Shown: positions 35,297 through 44,119, counted from the first letter of the stretch. The stretch: 64,000 bases of DNA from Streptomyces shenzhenensis (GCF_003688995.1 NZ_PENI01000020.1:62001-126000), one strand, 5' to 3'. Numbers and translations are program-made. Notes: a model not told the origin generated them from the letters alone.

Positions 35297-36885
35297 CGGG
35301 GCAGCATCAGACGCTGGCGCTGCTGCTGTTCAGCGCGTTCGTGGCCGTCACGCTGGGGATCACGACCTGGGTGAGCCGCAGGCGACACGGTTCCGCGGAG
35401 GAGTTCTACGCCGGCGGGCGGCTCTTCTCGCCGATGGAGAATGGTTTTGCTATCGCGGGTGACTACATGTCGGCCGCGTCGTTCCTGGGCATCTCCGGGC
35501 TGATCGCGCTGTTCGGCTACGACGGGCTCCTGTATGCCGTGGGCTTCCTCGTCGCGTGGCTGGTGGTGCTGTTTCTGGTCGCCGAACTGGTGCGCAACTG
35601 CGGGCGGTTCACTCTGGCCGACGTGGTGGCCGCGCGGATGAGCGAGCGGCCGGTGCGGATCGCCGCGGGAACTTCCTCGGTCACCGTCTCCGTTCTGTAT
35701 TTGGTGGCGCAAATGGTGGGGGCGGGCAGCCTGGTCGCGCTGCTGCTCGGGCGGACGGGCGCGGCGGCGCAGGCGTGGACGGTGATCGGTGTCGGCGCGC
35801 TCATGGTGGTCTATGTGTCGTTGGGAGGGATGCGGGCCACGACCTGGATTCAGATCGTGAAGGCGGTTCTGCTGCTCGGCGGGACCATCGTGCTGACCGT
35901 GCTGGTGCTGCTGCGTTTTCACGGCGACCTCGACCGGCTGCTGCGCACGGCCGCGGAGCGCAGCGGGCACGGGGACGCGTTCCTGGCGCCGGGCCTGAAG
36001 TACGGCGGGGACTGGACCTCCCGTTTCGACTTCATCAGCCTGGGGCTCGCACTGGTCCTGGGCACAGCCGGGCTTCCGCACATCCTGTCCCGCTTCTACA
36101 CGGTGCCGACCGCGCGGGCGGCACGCCGTTCGGTGGTGTGGTCGATCGGGCTGATCGGAGGCTTCTATCTGATGACGTTCGTCCTCGGGTTCGGGGCGGC
36201 CGCGATCGTCGGGCCGGATGCCGTGCGGGACGCGAACGCGGCGGGGAACACGGCGGTTCCGCTGCTCGCCCTCGATCTCGGCGGCGGGGCGGACTCCACC
36301 GGTGGGACGGTGCTGTTCGCGGTCGTGGCGGCCGTGGCCTTCGCCACGATCCTCGCGGTGGTCGCCGGGATCACGCTGGCCTCCTCGGCGTCCGTGGCCC
36401 ACGACCTGTACGCCTCGCTGCGGCGGCGGCGTGGCGAGGCGCGCAGCGAAGTCACCGTCGCCCGGGTGGCGGCGGTCGGCATCGGTGTGATCGCGATCGG
36501 GCTCGGTCTGCTGGCCCGCGACCTCAATGTGGCCTTCCTGGTGGGCCTCGCCTTCGCCGTGGCCGCGTCCGCGAACCTGCCGGTGCTGCTGTACTCGCTG
36601 TTCTGGCGCGGCTTCACGACGCGCGGCGCCGTGTGGGCCGTATACGGCGGGCTGGTGCCCGCGTTGGGACTGGTCGTGCTGTCCCCGGTGGTGTCGGGCA
36701 GCCCCGGGTCGCTGTTCCCGGCCGTCGACTTCCAGTACTTTCCGCTGGAGAACCCCGGCATCGTCTCCATCCCGCTGGGCTTCGTCGCGGGCTGGCTCGG
36801 CACCGTCACCTCGGACGAGGTCCCGGACGAGGCCAAGCACGCGGAGACCGAGGTGCGGTCGCTGACCGGGGCGGGAGCCGTGTAG
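35293..36885 (+). CDS. Sodium:solute symporter, ActP/acetate-monocarboxylate type
   Basis: A 530-residue transporter with about 13 membrane helices. Typical SSS features are SRRRHGSAEEFYAGGRLFSPMENGFAIAGDYMSAASFLG near the start (the YAGGR and GDYMSAASFLG motifs of acetate permeases) and GLPHILSRFYTVPTARAARRS. Coupled to the DUF485 gene by a 4-bp overlap. Expected substrates are acetate, propionate or other short monocarboxylates. The preceding two-component system may control it. Confidence 0.9.
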   Translation: MTGQHQTLALLLFSAFVAVTLGITTWVSRRRHGSAEEFYAGGRLFSPMENGFAIAGDYMSAASFLGISGLIALFGYDGLLYAVGFLVAWLVVLFLVAELVRNCGRFTLADVVAARMSERPVRIAAGTSSVTVSVLYLVAQMVGAGSLVALLLGRTGAAAQAWTVIGVGALMVVYVSLGGMRATTWIQIVKAVLLLGGTIVLTVLVLLRFHGDLDRLLRTAAERSGHGDAFLAPGLKYGGDWTSRFDFISLGLALVLGTAGLPHILSRFYTVPTARAARRSVVWSIGLIGGFYLMTFVLGFGAAAIVGPDAVRDANAAGNTAVPLLALDLGGGADSTGGTVLFAVVAAVAFATILAVVAGITLASSASVAHDLYASLRRRRGEARSEVTVARVAAVGIGVIAIGLGLLARDLNVAFLVGLAFAVAASANLPVLLYSLFWRGFTTRGAVWAVYGGLVPALGLVVLSPVVSGSPGSLFPAVDFQYFPLENPGIVSIPLGFVAGWLGTVTSDEVPDEAKHAETEVRSLTGAGAV

Positions 36886-36929
36886 GGAGAGTCCCCGCTG
36901 CGAGCCGTACCGGCGGGCGGGCGGGGGTG

Positions 36930-37622
36930 TCAGGGGGTCACCCAGGCGTACCGGTGCTCGGGGCGTCCCGTGTCGCCGTACTTCAGGGACAGACGCAGCC
37001 GGCCGGCCTGTTCCAGATGGCGCAGATAGCGCTGTGCGGTGGAGCGGCTCAGGCCCGTCTCGGCGGCGACCTCGTGCGCGGACAGCGGATGGTCGGCGCG
37101 GTGCAGGACCCCGCAGATGAGGTCGGTGGTGGGCTCCGAGTGGCCGCTCGGCAGGCCGGGTGAACTCGGTGTGGGCGCGGTGCGCAGCGCACTGAAGATC
37201 CGGTCGACCTGCTCCTGGCCCGCCAGACCCCGCCCGCCGACCCGGTCGACGGTGCGGCGCAGGGCGGCGTACGAGTCCAGCCGGGTGCGCAGCGCGGTGA
37301 ACGTGAACGGCTTGACCAGATAGTGCAGCGCGCCCAGGCGCATCGCCTTCTGCACGGTCGTGACATCGCTGGCCGCGGTGATCATGATGACGTCGGTGCC
37401 ATGGCCCTCTTCCCGCATCCGGTGGACCAGTTCAAGACCGGTCCGGTCGGGCAGGTAGTGGTCGAGCAGGACCAGATCGATGGCTCCGCGTTCCACGGTG
37501 GCCAGGGCCTGGGCAGCACTGTGCGCGCGGGCGGCCACCCGGAAGCCGGGAACCTTTCCCACGTACTTGGCGTTGATCTCGGCGACACGGAAGTCGTCGT
37601 CCACCACCAGGACGTCAATCAT
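36930..37622 (-). CDS. CitB/DcuR-type response regulator (copy 1, no adjacent kinase)
   Basis: A 230-residue regulator. The receiver has VVDDD at 6-10, phospho-acceptor Asp54 in LLDHYLPD, ITAASD and LVKPF. The C-terminal helix-turn-helix (AHEVAAETGLSRSTAQRYLRHLEQAGRL) is of the CitB family type. It is clearly paralogous to the regulator at 40597-41277: both begin MI(D/E)VLVVDDD and both end near LKYGD(T/A)GRPEHRY. It is divergent from the ABC importer operon, with tandem repeats between them. It convergently faces the symporter. Confidence 0.9.
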   Translation of the reverse strand: MIDVLVVDDDFRVAEINAKYVGKVPGFRVAARAHSAAQALATVERGAIDLVLLDHYLPDRTGLELVHRMREEGHGTDVIMITAASDVTTVQKAMRLGALHYLVKPFTFTALRTRLDSYAALRRTVDRVGGRGLAGQEQVDRIFSALRTAPTPSSPGLPSGHSEPTTDLICGVLHRADHPLSAHEVAAETGLSRSTAQRYLRHLEQAGRLRLSLKYGDTGRPEHRYAWVTP

Positions 37623-37685
37623 GGGGCCTCATTTCCTCAAGGCCAGGCGAGCGTTAAGCCCGTGTTTCGGCTCCGCAGTTGTAAC

Positions 37686-37723
37686 GCGAGCAAAACGAGC
37701 ACAAAAGGCTCCTGCGAGCAAAA
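37686..37723. repeat. Tandem GCGAGCAAAA repeats, candidate response-regulator site
   Basis: GCGAGCAAAA occurs at 37686-37695 and 37714-37723, with a related CGAGCACAAAA at 37696-37706. The group lies in the 161-bp gap between regulator copy 1 and the importer operon and is A-richer than its surroundings. It suits a CitB-type binding array, by inference. Confidence 0.5.
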
Positions 37724-37752
37724 GAACGGCTTGCGCTCAGAAGACTGCTGCT

Positions 37753-37774
37753 GTGGCCGGGGCCACACCTACGG
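37753..37774 (+). promoter_or_regulatory. Promoter region of the ABC importer operon
   Basis: TACGGT at 37769-37774 ends 9 nt before the ATG and no Shine-Dalgarno site lies between, suggesting a leaderless start. GTGGCC-GG-GGCCAC (37753-37766) is an inverted repeat overlapping the spacer region. Confidence 0.45.
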
Positions 37775-37783
37775 TCCCGGGCC

Positions 37784-38599
37784 ATGAGCGCAGACACCAG
37801 CCCCGCCATCGAGCTGCGGGGCGCGAGCAAGATCTTCAGGACCCCGTCAGGGGGTCTGCACACGGCTGTCCGGGGTCTGGACCTCACCATCGGGCGTGGT
37901 GAGTTCGTCGCCGTCGTCGGACCGACCGGCTGCGGCAAGTCCACCACGCTGACCCTGGTCAGCGGCCTGGAGGAGCCCACCGAGGGCGATGTGCTGGTGG
38001 CCGGGGAACCGGTCACCGGTGTCGGCGAGAAGGTCGGCTTCGTCTTCCAGCAGGACGCGACCTTCCCCTGGCGGACGGTCCTGTCCAACGTCATGGCGGG
38101 CCCCCGCTTCCGCGGCGTACCGAAGGCGGAGGCCAGGCAGAAGGCCCGCGAGTGGCTGGCCCGGGTCGGTCTCGCCGCCTTCGAGGACCGCTACCCGCAC
38201 CAGCTCTCCGGCGGCCAGCGCAAGCGCGTCGCGCTCGCCGCGACCTTCGTCAACGATCCCGAGATCCTGCTCATGGACGAGCCGTTCTCGGCGCTCGACG
38301 TACAGACCCGGGCCCTGATGTCGGACGAGCTCCTGGAGCTGTGGGAGGGCACGGGCGCCTCGGTCGTCTTCGTCACCCATGACCTGGAGGAGTCCATCGC
38401 GCTGGCCGACAAGGTCGTCGTGATGACCGCCGGGCCCGCGACCGTGAAGCAGGTCTTCGACATCGACCTGCCCCGGCCGCGCAAGGTCGAGTCGGTGCGC
38501 CTGGAACCGCGGTTCATCGAGATCTACCGCGAGATCTGGGAGTCCCTCGGCGAAGAGGTCCGTATCACCCGTGAGAGGGGTGCGGCTCATGTCGCATGA
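37784..38599 (+). CDS. ABC importer ATP-binding protein, NitT/TauT type
   Basis: The 271-residue ATPase belongs to the SsuB/TauB/NrtD family. Walker A is GPTGCGKST (about 47-55), the Q-loop is VFQQDATFPWRTV, the signature LSGGQRKRVALA, Walker B LLMDEPFSALD with intact glutamate, and the H-loop histidine is in VTHDLEES. It drives uptake with the following permease and binding protein. The permease start lies inside its last codons (11-bp overlap). Confidence 0.92.
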   Translation: MSADTSPAIELRGASKIFRTPSGGLHTAVRGLDLTIGRGEFVAVVGPTGCGKSTTLTLVSGLEEPTEGDVLVAGEPVTGVGEKVGFVFQQDATFPWRTVLSNVMAGPRFRGVPKAEARQKAREWLARVGLAAFEDRYPHQLSGGQRKRVALAATFVNDPEILLMDEPFSALDVQTRALMSDELLELWEGTGASVVFVTHDLEESIALADKVVVMTAGPATVKQVFDIDLPRPRKVESVRLEPRFIEIYREIWESLGEEVRITRERGAAHVA

Positions 38600-39452
38600 C
38601 GTCCTCAGCACCCCCGTCGTCGACACGGGCAAGACCACGGACCGCACCCAGAGCCGGGCCAGAGCCGCCCGCCGACGCAAGGCCGTCGTCATGGCCGGCC
38701 GGGCGCTGCTCCTGGTCGCCGTGCTCGGCCTGTGGGAGTGGTTCTCCCGGGCCAAGATCATCGATCCGTTCAACTTCTCGATGCCGTCGAAGATCTGGGA
38801 CCAGATCTACACCTGGGTCACCCACGGGACGGCGCTCGGCTCACTGGGCGAGCAGGTCTGGTACACGCTGTACGAGGCGCTGCTGGGCTGGGTCATCGGT
38901 GTGGTCGCCGGTGTCGTGCTCGGTATCGCGCTCGGGCGGGTCGCCTTCCTCGCCGATGTCCTCGGTCCCTACATCAAGGTGCTCAACTCCATACCCAGGA
39001 TCGTCCTCGCCCCGATCTTCGTGATCTGGTTCGGCCTCGGCCCCGCGTCCAAGGTCGCGTCCGCCGTGGTGCTCGTCTTCTTCCCGGTCTTCTTCAACGC
39101 CTTCCAGGGCGCCCGGGAGGTCGACCGCAACCTGGTCGCCAACGCCCGCATCCTGGGCGCCAGCGACCGGAGGGTGACCCTCCAGGTCGTCATCCCGTCG
39201 GCCACCTCGTGGATCTTCACCAGCCTCCATGTCAGCTTCGGCTTCGCCCTGATCGGCGCCATCGTCGGCGAGTACATCGGCGCCACCAAGGGCATCGGCC
39301 TGCTCGTCGCGCAGTCCCAGGGCACCTTCAACTCGGCCGGTGTGTACGCCGCGATGGTCATTCTCGCCGTCGTCGCGCTCGTCGCCGAGGGGCTGCTGAC
39401 CTTCGCCGAACGGCGCATCTTCCGCTGGAAGCCGGCCGACTCCGACGACTGA
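38589..39452 (+). CDS. ABC importer permease, NitT/TauT type
   Basis: A 287-residue inner-membrane permease with about six helices. It has the EAA loop (NARILGASDRRVTLQVVIPSATSWIF) that docks the ATPase. VLNSIPRIVLAPIFVIWFGLGPASK is typical of SsuC/TauC permeases. ATG 38589 is chosen with GAGAGGGG upstream and overlaps the ATPase gene; an in-frame GTG at 38571 is less likely. Confidence 0.9.
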   Translation: MSHDVLSTPVVDTGKTTDRTQSRARAARRRKAVVMAGRALLLVAVLGLWEWFSRAKIIDPFNFSMPSKIWDQIYTWVTHGTALGSLGEQVWYTLYEALLGWVIGVVAGVVLGIALGRVAFLADVLGPYIKVLNSIPRIVLAPIFVIWFGLGPASKVASAVVLVFFPVFFNAFQGAREVDRNLVANARILGASDRRVTLQVVIPSATSWIFTSLHVSFGFALIGAIVGEYIGATKGIGLLVAQSQGTFNSAGVYAAMVILAVVALVAEGLLTFAERRIFRWKPADSDD

Positions 39453-39510
39453 CGGCCCCCAGAGCCACCCCCCTTCCCCGCACCGCATTCTCACAAGGAC
39501 GTGAACCGCC

Positions 39511-40578
39511 ATGCGCAAGACCGCCAGACTCGCGGCGCTTTCCGCCGCCGGCCTGCTCGCCCTCTCCTCGCTCACCGCCTGTGCCAACGAAGCGGCCAGC
39601 ACGACCGCCGACAGCGGCAGCGGCGGAGGCGGCAAGGGGGAGAAGGTCAAGATCATGGTCGGTGGCCTGGACAAGGTCATCTACCTGCCCGCGATGCTCA
39701 CCCAGCGGCTCGGCTACTTCGGCGCCGAGGGCCTGAACGTCGAGCTGCTGAGCGAGCCCGCCGGTGTCCAGGCCGAGACCGCGCTCGTCGCCGGCCAGGT
39801 CCAGGGGACGGTCGGCTTCTACGACCACACGCTCGACCTCCAGGTGAAGGGCAAGTCCGTCGAGTCCGTCGTGCAGTTCTCGCACGCGCCGGGCGAGGTG
39901 GAGGTCGTCTCCAACAAGGCGGCCGGCGACATCAGCTCGCCCAAGGACTTCAAGGGCAAGAAGCTCGGCGTCACCGGGCTCGGGTCCTCGACGGACTTCC
40001 TCACCAAGTACCTCGCCGTCAAGAACGGGGTGAACGTCCACGAGTTCACGCCTGTCGCGGTGGGAGCGGGACCGACGTTCATCTCCGCGCTGGAACAGGG
40101 TTCCATCGACGGCGGCATGACGACCGACCCGACCGTGGCGACGATCCTGGACAAGAAGGCCGGCAAGATCCTCCTCGACATGCGCACCCCGGAGGGCTCG
40201 CAGGAGGCGCTCGGCGGCCCGTACCCGTCGTCAAGTCTGTACATGCAGACGGACTGGGTGAACAGCCACAAGGACACCGTGCAGAAGCTGGTCAACGCGT
40301 TCGTCAAGACGCTCAAGTGGATGTCCACGCACAGCGCGGACGAGATAGCGGCCAAGATGCCCGCCGACTACTCCCAGGGCAACAAGACCCTGTACGCGGA
40401 GGCGATCAAGAGCACGCTGCCGATGTTCACCGACGACGGCGTGATGCCGCAGAACGGCCCGGAGACCGTCGAGAAGGTCCTCAAGGCGTTCAACCCCAAC
40501 ATCAAGAACGCCCAGGTCGACCTGAGCAAGACCTACACGACGGAGTTCGTCGAGAAGGCCGCGCAGTCGGCCGGCTGA
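39511..40578 (+). CDS. ABC importer substrate-binding lipoprotein, NMT1/SsuA type
   Basis: The 355-residue precursor has a lipoprotein signal peptide ending LSSLTA-Cys24, then a Ser/Gly-rich tether. The binding protein has the typical start KIMVGGLDKVIYLPAMLTQRLGYFGAEGLNVEL. The fold serves ligands such as sulfonates, nitrate, thiamine precursors and aromatic acids, so the ligand cannot be read from sequence. Flanking CitB/CitA-type regulators suggest a carboxylate. The gene ends 18 bp before the convergent regulator copy 2. Confidence 0.9.
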   Translation: MRKTARLAALSAAGLLALSSLTACANEAASTTADSGSGGGGKGEKVKIMVGGLDKVIYLPAMLTQRLGYFGAEGLNVELLSEPAGVQAETALVAGQVQGTVGFYDHTLDLQVKGKSVESVVQFSHAPGEVEVVSNKAAGDISSPKDFKGKKLGVTGLGSSTDFLTKYLAVKNGVNVHEFTPVAVGAGPTFISALEQGSIDGGMTTDPTVATILDKKAGKILLDMRTPEGSQEALGGPYPSSSLYMQTDWVNSHKDTVQKLVNAFVKTLKWMSTHSADEIAAKMPADYSQGNKTLYAEAIKSTLPMFTDDGVMPQNGPETVEKVLKAFNPNIKNAQVDLSKTYTTEFVEKAAQSAG

Positions 40579-40596
40579 CGCCCCGACCGGGAGCCG

Positions 40597-41277
40597 TCAG
40601 ACGCGGGTCGCCCACACGTAACGGTGTTCGGGGCGGCCCGCGTCGCCGTACTTGAGGGTCAGCCGGGCCCGTCCCGTGCGCTCCAGGAGCTTCAGATAGC
40701 GCTGGGCGGTCTGCCGGCTCACCCCGGTCCGCTCGGCGATCTCCTGGGCCGACAGCGGGCTCCCGGCGTTCATCAGGCACTGGCGCACCAGTTCGGCGGT
40801 GGTGGGGGAGTGCCCCTTGGGCAGCTCCGGCTCCGACGGCGCGGACAGCGCCCCGAAGATCCGGTCCACCTCGCACTGGTCGGCCTCGCCGCCGCCGTCC
40901 AGGGTGCGGCGCAGCTGTGCGTACGCCTCCAGTTTGGTGCGCAGTCCGGCGAACGCGAACGGCTTCACCAGGTACTGCAGGGCACCGTGCCGCATCGCCG
41001 CCTGCACGGTCGACAGGTCCCGGGCCGCCGTCACCATGATGACGTCGGTCTGGTGGCCGCGCCGGCGCATCTCCCGGACGACCGCGAGGCCCGTCTCGTC
41101 GGGCAGACAGTGGTCGAGCAGGACCAGGTCGAGCCGCGGCAGCGCCTCCATCTGGCGCAGTGCCTCGGCCGCGTTGTGGGCCGCGCCCGCCACGTGGAAG
41201 CCGGGCACCTTCGCCACGTAGGCGGCGTTGACCCGGGCGACCCGGGTGTCGTCGTCCACGACCAGGACCTCGATCAT
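40597..41277 (-). CDS. CitB/DcuR-type response regulator (copy 2)
   Basis: A 226-residue partner of the upstream kinase. Its ATG overlaps the kinase stop (ATGA). The receiver domain has phospho-acceptor Asp55 in LLDHCLPD, VTAARD and LVKPF. The CitB-type helix-turn-helix near 170-200 reads AQEIAERTGVSRQTAQRYLKLLERTGRA. It is a paralogue of the regulator at 36930-37622, with many identical positions along the whole length. It probably controls the ABC operon it faces. Confidence 0.92.
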   Translation of the reverse strand: MIEVLVVDDDTRVARVNAAYVAKVPGFHVAGAAHNAAEALRQMEALPRLDLVLLDHCLPDETGLAVVREMRRRGHQTDVIMVTAARDLSTVQAAMRHGALQYLVKPFAFAGLRTKLEAYAQLRRTLDGGGEADQCEVDRIFGALSAPSEPELPKGHSPTTAELVRQCLMNAGSPLSAQEIAERTGVSRQTAQRYLKLLERTGRARLTLKYGDAGRPEHRYVWATRV

Positions 41278-42992
41278 CGGGCACCCTCCTCGGTGGCGGT
41301 CTCCGCGGGCGCCGTCAGCGCCGGCTCCAGCCCGTGCTCCAGCCCGTGCTCCAGCCCGTGCTCCGGCCCCGGTTCCAGGTCCGGCTCGGCCAGGGCCTCG
41401 GGCAGGACGACCGTGAACTCCGCGCCCCTGCCGCCCGCTTCGCCCACCGTCACGCTCCCGCCCTGCCGCTCGGCGAACCGGCGCACCAGGGACAGCCCGA
41501 GGCCGCGTTTGCCGTGCGCGGGCGGCTCCTTGGTGGACCACCCCTCGGTGAAGACCAGTTCGCGCTGCTCCACCGGGACACCGGGTCCCGTGTCGCGCAC
41601 CCTGAGCACGGCCGTGCGTCCCTCGGCGCGCAGTTCGACCTCCACGCGCGCGTGGAGGGTTCCGGCGACGGCGTCGAGCGCGTTGTCGACCAGGTTGCCC
41701 ACGACCGTGACCAGGCCCCTGGGCTCGATCAGCCGGTCCGGGAGCCGGGTGCGGTCCGAGACCCACAGGGCGACCCCGCGCTCGGCCGCGACCGTCGCCT
41801 TGCCGACCAGCAGCGCGGCGAGCAGCGGGTCCTGGATCTTCTCCGTGACCTGTTCCGCGGTGACCCGGTGGTCGCCGACCACCTCTCCGACGAACTCCAC
41901 CGCGTCGTCGTACATCTCCAGTTCGAGCAGGCCGAGCAGGGTGTGCATGCGGTTGGCGTGCTCGTGGTCCTGGGCGCGCAGGGCGTCGATCAGGCCCCGC
42001 GTGGAGTCGAGTTCGCGGCCGAGCTGCTCCAGCTCGGTGCGGTCGCGCAGGGTGGCCACCGCGCCGCCGTCGCCGGTGGGCATCCGGTTGGCGACCAGCA
42101 CCCGCTGGCCGCGCACGGTGAGCAGATCGGTGCCGGTCACCCGGCCGGCCAGGACATCGGTCGTCCGTCCCTCGCCCAGCGCCTCGTCCGGGGTCCGCCC
42201 GACGGCCTCGTCGCCGATGCCGAGCAGGCGCCGCGCCTCGTCGTTGAGCAGACGTATGCGGCCGGTGCGGTCGAGGGCGACGACACCCTCCCGGATGCCG
42301 TGCAGCATCGCCTCCCGCTCCGCGAGCAGCGCCGAGATGTCGGAGAAGGCCAGGTCCCGGGTCTGCCGCTGCACCCGGCGGGAGATCAGCCAGGCGGCCA
42401 GCGCGCCGACCGCGAGGGCGCCGCCGGCGTAGGCCAGCAGCCCCGGTATCGCGCTGAGCAGGCGGGCCCGCACGCTGTCGTACGCGATGCCCACCGAGAC
42501 CGCCCCGATGATCCGGTGGTCGGCGTCGTACAGCGGCACCTTGCCGCGCGCGGAGCGGCCCAGGGTGCCGTCGTCGATCTCCATGACCTGCCGTCCGGCC
42601 AGGGCCGCGCTCGGGTCGGTGGACACGATGCCGCCGATCTCCGCGAGCGTGGTGTGCGACCAGCGCACGCCGCGCAGGTCCATGACCACGATGTACTCGG
42701 CGTGCGTGGCGAGCCGGATCCGCTCGGCCTCCACCTGCACCGGGCCGTCGATGGACGGCTCCGTGTGCTGGACGCCCTCGGCGATCTGCGGATCCTGCGC
42801 CGTGGTCTCCGCGATCGCCAGTGCGCGGCGCATCGCCTCCTGGTCGAGCTGCTTGCTCAGCGGGGCCAGGAACAGCCCGGTGGCGAGCACAGCGACCCCC
42901 GCGGCGATCGTCACCTGCATCAGCAGGACCTGCGAGAACGCCCGCCGCGGCAGACCGAGACGCAGACGGCGTCCGGGGGGAGTGGGGCTCAT
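41274..42992 (-). CDS. CitA/DcuS-type sensor histidine kinase
   Basis: A 572-residue kinase with membrane helices at about 22-44 and 181-204 enclosing an extracytoplasmic PDC/PAS sensor domain (55-175; DADHRIIGAVSVGI). A cytoplasmic PAS follows (225-320). The SPOB_a-like helix has DHEHANRMH with phospho-acceptor His343, and the HATPase domain has NLVDNALDA, DTGPGVP and GKRGLGLSL. This family senses carboxylates outside the cell. ATG 42990-42992 is preferred because TACCGT lies 7 nt upstream; ATG 42996-42998 is the alternative. The C-terminal tail has an in-frame EHGL repeat. Confidence 0.9.
   Translation of the reverse strand: MSPTPPGRRLRLGLPRRAFSQVLLMQVTIAAGVAVLATGLFLAPLSKQLDQEAMRRALAIAETTAQDPQIAEGVQHTEPSIDGPVQVEAERIRLATHAEYIVVMDLRGVRWSHTTLAEIGGIVSTDPSAALAGRQVMEIDDGTLGRSARGKVPLYDADHRIIGAVSVGIAYDSVRARLLSAIPGLLAYAGGALAVGALAAWLISRRVQRQTRDLAFSDISALLAEREAMLHGIREGVVALDRTGRIRLLNDEARRLLGIGDEAVGRTPDEALGEGRTTDVLAGRVTGTDLLTVRGQRVLVANRMPTGDGGAVATLRDRTELEQLGRELDSTRGLIDALRAQDHEHANRMHTLLGLLELEMYDDAVEFVGEVVGDHRVTAEQVTEKIQDPLLAALLVGKATVAAERGVALWVSDRTRLPDRLIEPRGLVTVVGNLVDNALDAVAGTLHARVEVELRAEGRTAVLRVRDTGPGVPVEQRELVFTEGWSTKEPPAHGKRGLGLSLVRRFAERQGGSVTVGEAGGRGAEFTVVLPEALAEPDLEPGPEHGLEHGLEHGLEPALTAPAETATEEGAR
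41324..41371. repeat. 12-bp tandem repeat inside the kinase gene
   Basis: Three perfect copies of GCTCCAGCCCGT (41324-41359) and one altered copy encode repeated Glu-His-Gly-Leu units near the kinase C-terminus. Copy-number change would keep the frame. Confidence 0.85.
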
Positions 42993-43094
42993 ACCCATGA
43001 CGGTACGTGGGCGGGCGGACCGAACCGTAGGGGGGTGTGGCGCGGATCTCCTGACAGATTCTCGGGGAAGCGGGCCGGCTCCCGGCGGACGGGG

Positions 43095-44036
43095 TCAGCC
43101 CGCCAGGGCCGCGGCCGTCAGCGCGCGCACGGACACCACGTCCATTCGCGCCGGTGTGCCCAGCGCCGAGACGCCGCAGCTCTCCGGGCGCGGCGGCAGC
43201 GAGGCGCCCTGGGCCACGATGACGCGCCAGTGGCGGCCGTCGGCATGGGCCACGGTCACCGCCCAGCGGGGCGCCGCGCCGTCGGTGCGCACGACGCTCA
43301 GCGCCTCCGCCGTGTACTCGCCCTTCGCCGCGCGTACGGCCAGTTCGGCCGCCTGACCGGGTCTGTCCCAGGCCGAGTTTCCGCGGCACCCCTGGACGAC
43401 GATCCGCTTCTCCTGGACGCCTTGCAGGACTTCCTTGACCGTGTGTGCCTCGGCTCGCCCGTACGAGTAGCCGTACGGCAGGACGAGCACCGTAGGCGAA
43501 AAGCGATGTCCACCCAAATGGGTGACTTCCCATACGCCAGGTACGCCGGAAGTGGTGAGTTCGCTCGCGAGGGGACGGCCGAGCAGCGCGCAGCAGCGGT
43601 CGCGCTTGCCGTTGGTGCAGACGAGCGCGAGCGGGCCGGTGCGGTGCGCGCGACCGCCGAGCGCCGCGTCGAACGAGCGGTGGTCGCCCGCGCCGAGGGC
43701 GGCGAAATCGAGGTCGAGGAGTTTGCGCGGGTCGCGGGTCGTGGTGGTACGCAGCCACACCTTTCCGGGAACGGTGTGGGCGGCGTACACCCGGCGCTGA
43801 GCTGGGGTTCTGGGGTCGGCGTGGCGCCCGGGGCGCCGGATGAGCGCGATCCTCACGCCGGTGTCGCCGGTGGCGGTTTCCAGGGCGCGGCCGAGCGCGC
43901 GGTCCAGATGGCTCGACGTGAGCGCCTTGGCCCCCCAGGGGCCGGGTTGTTCCAGCAGCAGCCATGTCGTCGCCATGGCCGCCGTACCGGAGATGGGCTC
44001 GTCGAGGCTCCGGGAGACGGTTGCGCACGTACTCAC
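43095..44036 (-). CDS. Sucraseferredoxin-like (thioredoxin-fold, probable 2Fe-2S) protein under iron control
   Basis: The 313-residue protein has the Suc_Fer-like pattern: WLLLEQPGPWGAKAL near 24, CTNGKRDRCCALLGRPLA (two cysteine groups), then HLGGHRFSPTVLVLPYGYSYGR and a late CRGNSAWDRPGQAAELAV. The fold is thioredoxin-like ferredoxin; the cellular role is not established, and iron or siderophore metabolism is plausible. The start is GTG 44034-44036, directly next to a DtxR/DmdR-type iron box, so it should be repressed when iron is plentiful. Confidence 0.85.
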   Translation of the reverse strand: MSTCATVSRSLDEPISGTAAMATTWLLLEQPGPWGAKALTSSHLDRALGRALETATGDTGVRIALIRRPGRHADPRTPAQRRVYAAHTVPGKVWLRTTTTRDPRKLLDLDFAALGAGDHRSFDAALGGRAHRTGPLALVCTNGKRDRCCALLGRPLASELTTSGVPGVWEVTHLGGHRFSPTVLVLPYGYSYGRAEAHTVKEVLQGVQEKRIVVQGCRGNSAWDRPGQAAELAVRAAKGEYTAEALSVVRTDGAAPRWAVTVAHADGRHWRVIVAQGASLPPRPESCGVSALGTPARMDVVSVRALTAAALAG

Positions 44037-44055
44037 AGAGGTGAGCCTAACCTGA
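44037..44055 (-). promoter_or_regulatory. Iron box (DmdR/DtxR operator)
   Basis: On the minus strand TCAGGTTAGGCTCACCTCT matches 16 of 19 positions of the actinobacterial iron box TTAGGTTAGGCTCACCTAA. It adjoins the GTG of the sucraseferredoxin-like gene and covers the place of its ribosome-binding site. Confidence 0.88.
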
Positions 44056-44119
44056 CTTTGCCCGGGGCGACTTCCGGCCCACCGTCCCCGCCCACGCCCT
44101 GAACCGGCCCGAACCGCGA

